IMG/VR virus record: IMGVR_UViG_3300046318_000075
Span: 1 to 39,672 of that record
Source of the DNA: a virus
Length of the DNA stretch: 39,672 bases
Direction: 5' to 3' (one strand)
Each line of letters starts with the position of its first letter. Position 1 is the first letter of the stretch. The notes under the pieces were generated by a model, which saw nothing but the letters and a program-made list of their open reading frames with translations, was not told the origin of the DNA and ran no database searches. This document shows positions 37,196 through 39,672 of the stretch, piece by piece. The translations under genes were made by a program, and so were the position numbers.

Positions 37196-37762
37196 CTACC
37201 GTATTCCGTATAGTGCAAAGGACGAATACTGACCAAATGAACCAGTGTTAGGCGCAAACTGAATTGTGTCTATAACGTTGGTGTTTTTCCAAAGGCCAGA
37301 AGTCAAATCAATTTCACCTGAACCATTGTTATCTACACCAGATAAGGCCTTAATAGTTTTGTTCTTGCTCACGTTGGCATAATCTAAAATATCAATAACT
37401 GCAACTGATGGAATATTAGTTGCCGCATTGCCTGTTACCCAAGCAAATTGAGGAGCGTCTGCGTTGGCACCAGCAGTTGCTGTTGCACCATTTCCGCTTA
37501 ACCTATGTGCGTAATAGTTAGCAGCTGTGGTATCTACAACGCCACCTGTTCCAACGCGCATAACCGCAGCTGCTGATGTTGCTGTATTCATATTCATAAT
37601 TCTAAGCTGAAGGTGTTTGTATCCTGTAGGAATACCAGCAAATGTTACCGAAGAAGTTGATGCCGACAAACTTACGGTAGCCAATGCGTCGTAGGACCCA
37701 TTAGGAGCCCATAGATGCCCGCTTATTTGAGAGGCATATATGCCAGTTCTGTTTGGCTGCAT
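37196..37762 (-). CDS. Adhesin-like N-domain protein without the glycine domain (188 aa)
   Basis: Start at ATG 37762 overlapping the fibre stop (TAATG); a frame-extended start at 37789 overlaps the fibre and is rejected. ATVSLSASTSSVTFAGIPTG, then LWKNTNVIDTIQFAPNTGSF and SSFALYGIR line up with the first 170 residues of the two genes to its left. It then stops. So it is either a tip-less paralogue that caps or adapts the other two, or the remnant of a third adhesin. Confidence 0.75.
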   Translation of the reverse strand: MQPNRTGIYASQISGHLWAPNGSYDALATVSLSASTSSVTFAGIPTGYKHLQLRIMNMNTATSAAAVMRVGTGGVVDTTAANYYAHRLSGNGATATAGANADAPQFAWVTGNAATNIPSVAVIDILDYANVSKNKTIKALSGVDNNGSGEIDLTSGLWKNTNVIDTIQFAPNTGSFGQYSSFALYGIR

Positions 37763-39438
37763 TAGGCAATGTCTCCAATGACGTGCCAAGTATCTGTTGC
37801 CACCTTCTTGAGGGTCATAGCAGAGTACTGAACACGTGCCTTAGGAGTAGCAGCAGTTGCTGCAGTTGAGTAAACAGTTACTCCGCCGTTGCCCTGAACA
37901 GTTACCTGTCCCGCGCCAATCTGAATCAGGTCGATGTTGCAACCGATTGGAAATGCTACAGAGGCATTGCTTGGGATTGTGTAAGTCTGAGCAGATGCGT
38001 TAGACGCAGTGACATACTTGCCGTGGTCTGCTAGAACAAAAGTATACGTTGTTCCAGTCTGCGGATTAAGAGTCTGTGTGACCTTAGGGTCAGCGATTGC
38101 AGGAGATGTACCGAATACTAGAGCACCTGAACCTGTCTCATCAGAGATAACTCCTGCTAGTTCGCTAGATGTAGTAGCAGCAAGTGCTGACAACTTATCT
38201 GTTGTAACTACCAAAGTCTTAGTAGATGGGATGGTTGTGCCGTTGATAGATGTAGCAGTGGCTACGCCGAGTACTGGTGTGATAAGGGTAGGAGTATTGT
38301 CTACTACAAACTTAGTTCCTGTACCAGTCTGGGACGCAATGCTAGTAGCAGAACCAACAGATGTAATAGGACCAGTCAGGTTGCTAGGTGCAACTGTTAC
38401 TGTATCGATATAGCCCTTAGTCGCAGCATCAGTAGATACCGTAGGGGTAGCCAGCCCTGTAATCTTGTTGTTACCCATAGCAAGAGCACCGCTCATTGTT
38501 GAGCCAGTCTTGAGGACTACTGTGTCTGCAAAGTTTGCTGTGTCATTTAGGGCAGCAGCAATCTCGTTGAGAGTATCCAGTGTGCTAGGCGCACCATCGA
38601 TAAGGTTAGAGATAGATGTATCTACATATGCCTTAGTTGAGGCATCAGTGTTAGATGTTGGAGTGCCAAGGTTTGTAATTTTGTAGCCAGCATTAGATAC
38701 ATCTGCAGTTGGGTCAGCAATCTTAGTGCGGGCGATAGCAGCGCTGGCTGAAATGTCAGCATTTACGATAGTGCCATCGGCAATCATTGTGCTGGTTACT
38801 GTGCCAGTATCTGCCTGAGTTACAGCAGTACCTGCAATCTTAGTAGCAGCAATGGCTGCAGCAGTATTGATGTCAGCATTGACGATAGTATCGTTAGCAA
38901 TATCTGCTGAGACGATTGTGCCAGTTAAAGCCAACTTGCTGTACGCGATGGCTGCGGATGCATTAATATCTGCGTTAACAATTGTGCCGTCAGTAATCAT
39001 TGCGCTAGTGATACCTGTGATGGTATTGCTTGCAGCATTGATTGTCTTATTAGTCAAAGTCTGTGTGTCGCTTGTGCCTACTACGGCGCCTGTCAATCCG
39101 TGTACGGCAGTGCTTGCTTCGATGTGAGTATTAGATTCGCGGTAGTCGCGACCAATAGCCATATGGCGCACAACTGCACCCGCTGAGTGAGCCTGGCCTG
39201 TTGAACCATCAACGCCACGCTCAATAGTAAGAGTGTTAGTGGAGACGGCTGTGACGTCTACAATTTCTTCAAGTGCTGTATCTGGGTCAATGACAACAGT
39301 AAACCTTTCTCCAGCGGAGACAGTGATACCACCGAGTAGACCTGAGCCAGATACTACGGTTGCTGATGTAGCAGATGATGTGAGTGCTGCAGTCAGAGTA
39401 GTCTGCTGTGAGCGAGATGAGTATTTACGTGTTGTCAT
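37762..39438 (-). CDS. Repeat-rich tail fibre protein (558 aa)
   Basis: AAGGAAC precedes the ATG. It has a beta-type anchor (SGSGLLGGITVSAGERF; LEEIVDVTAVSTNTLTIERG). Residues about 150-250 hold several imperfect copies of DGTIVNADINASAAIAYSKL. Then come the phage-fibre repeats, KITNLGTPTSNTDASTKAYV and GAPSTLDTLNEIAAALND, the latter a hallmark of trimeric fibres, and KITGLATPTVSTDAATKGYI. The C-terminus is a beta domain. It is the likely main tail fibre. Confidence 0.85.
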   Translation of the reverse strand: MTTRKYSSRSQQTTLTAALTSSATSATVVSGSGLLGGITVSAGERFTVVIDPDTALEEIVDVTAVSTNTLTIERGVDGSTGQAHSAGAVVRHMAIGRDYRESNTHIEASTAVHGLTGAVVGTSDTQTLTNKTINAASNTITGITSAMITDGTIVNADINASAAIAYSKLALTGTIVSADIANDTIVNADINTAAAIAATKIAGTAVTQADTGTVTSTMIADGTIVNADISASAAIARTKIADPTADVSNAGYKITNLGTPTSNTDASTKAYVDTSISNLIDGAPSTLDTLNEIAAALNDTANFADTVVLKTGSTMSGALAMGNNKITGLATPTVSTDAATKGYIDTVTVAPSNLTGPITSVGSATSIASQTGTGTKFVVDNTPTLITPVLGVATATSINGTTIPSTKTLVVTTDKLSALAATTSSELAGVISDETGSGALVFGTSPAIADPKVTQTLNPQTGTTYTFVLADHGKYVTASNASAQTYTIPSNASVAFPIGCNIDLIQIGAGQVTVQGNGGVTVYSTAATAATPKARVQYSAMTLKKVATDTWHVIGDIA

Positions 39439-39447
39439 TGCTGTTCC

Positions 39448-39672
39448 TTATCGGCGGGAGAAGTGAACTCGGGGTGGGTAGTTCTGCTGGTGCGACTTAA
39501 CTTCTTCATTAAGGCGCTGTTGGTAAAGTGCGTAGAGTTGCTTAGTTGCAGACTGAGATGCACCGTATGGGCGCTTAGAGTCTGTCTCATCAGCCTGTGG
39601 GCTAACCTGTGATGCACGTGCTGGGTCAAGGAATGAGAGCAGGCGATAGGCCGCTCCAAGAACTACTACATC
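39448..39672 (-). CDS. Head-tail adaptor-like protein, 3' part (same gene as 1..838)
   Basis: C-terminal portion of the 311-residue protein that starts at 838 on the other side of the join. Only 39448-39545 is unique, because the rest duplicates 1-127. The stop TAA is followed 9 nt later by the ATG of the tail-fibre gene (start 39438), which has an AAGGAAC ribosome-binding site, so the two genes form a tight unit. Reading frames agree across the join (base 1 equals 39546). Confidence 0.6.
   Translation of the reverse strand, partial: DVVVLGAAYRLLSFLDPARASQVSPQADETDSKRPYGASQSATKQLYALYQQRLNEEVKSHQQNYPPRVHFSRR
39546..39672. repeat. Right copy of 127-bp terminal direct repeat
   Basis: Exact copy of bases 1-127. 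Removing one copy gives a 39,545-bp circle. No palindrome or cos-like feature is visible at its edges. Confidence 0.95.

Noticed and set aside
39435-39659. Minus-strand ORF of 74 codons at the right edge
   Set aside because: It lies in another frame of the adaptor-like gene, whose frame continues across the circular join.

Overview
The window is one complete, circularly closed phage genome. Its first 127 bases are repeated exactly as its last 127, and one reading frame (a 311-residue adaptor-like protein) runs unbroken across the join, so the unit genome is 39,545 bp. The host is probably an actinobacterium. The phage carries a WhiB-family Fe-S regulator, which is essentially confined to Actinobacteria and their phages. 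It also has an actinophage-style primase in two overlapping frames, an actinophage-type DCFGC cysteine protein and many tiny TAATG/ATGA-coupled genes. The moderate base composition and the gene families would fit a freshwater/planktonic actinobacterium, but that is inference. I found no integrase, excisionase or clear immunity repressor, and no DNA polymerase.

Late genes are all on the minus strand. Transcription appears to leave a roughly 1 kb regulatory region (17.5-18.5 kb) leftward. In order it runs: tRNA-Trp; a small ORF overlapping the tRNA; large terminase with a built-in N-terminal HTH; portal; a proteasome/HslV-like Ntn peptidase; a proline-rich protein; a 1,768-residue giant; two helical proteins (probable ejection proteins); scaffold; and an N4-gp56-like major capsid protein. 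Small basic and zinc-binding proteins, a GT-A glycosyltransferase and a repeat protein follow. Across the circular join come the adaptor, a long repeat-rich tail fibre, three paralogous adhesin-like proteins (two with polyglycine domains), a DUF-like conserved tail protein, an HNH endonuclease, a 657-residue beta-rich tail protein, and a lysis/envelope block. That block holds several small membrane proteins, a secreted Pro/Glu-rich protein and a CHAP endolysin. No tape measure, tail tube or tail-chaperone frameshift pair was seen, so a short-tailed (podovirus) particle is the best reading.

The early/replication genes form two convergent blocks. A plus-strand run (18.5-22.7 kb) of small genes includes a thermonuclease, WhiB, a membrane-anchored lytic-transglycosylase-like protein and zinc ribbons. 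A minus-strand run (28.4-22.7 kb) includes a Cas4/RecB-type nuclease in two overlapping ORFs, a DnaB/RecA-type helicase, a Holliday-junction resolvase-like protein, a split CHC2/TOPRIM primase, two further PD-(D/E)XK or nucleotide-linked proteins, and a sigma-like protein. The two blocks meet tail-to-tail with a 34-nt overlap.

The regulatory region between the divergent blocks is dense in structure. It has AT-rich repeats, three tandem 13-bp iterons with an inverted copy, two copies of a 19-bp repeat containing TTGAAAGTTCAA, a TGTCCG repeat series, and several strong hairpins. Two plus-strand intergenic leaders (18.95 and 19.56 kb) fold alike, each ending in a hairpin with an identical AACTAC loop before a strong ribosome-binding site. 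A second control region (28.45-28.75 kb) has a late terminator and a 15-bp stem whose loop carries a perfect AGGAGGTGA or, read on the other strand, TCACCTCCT.
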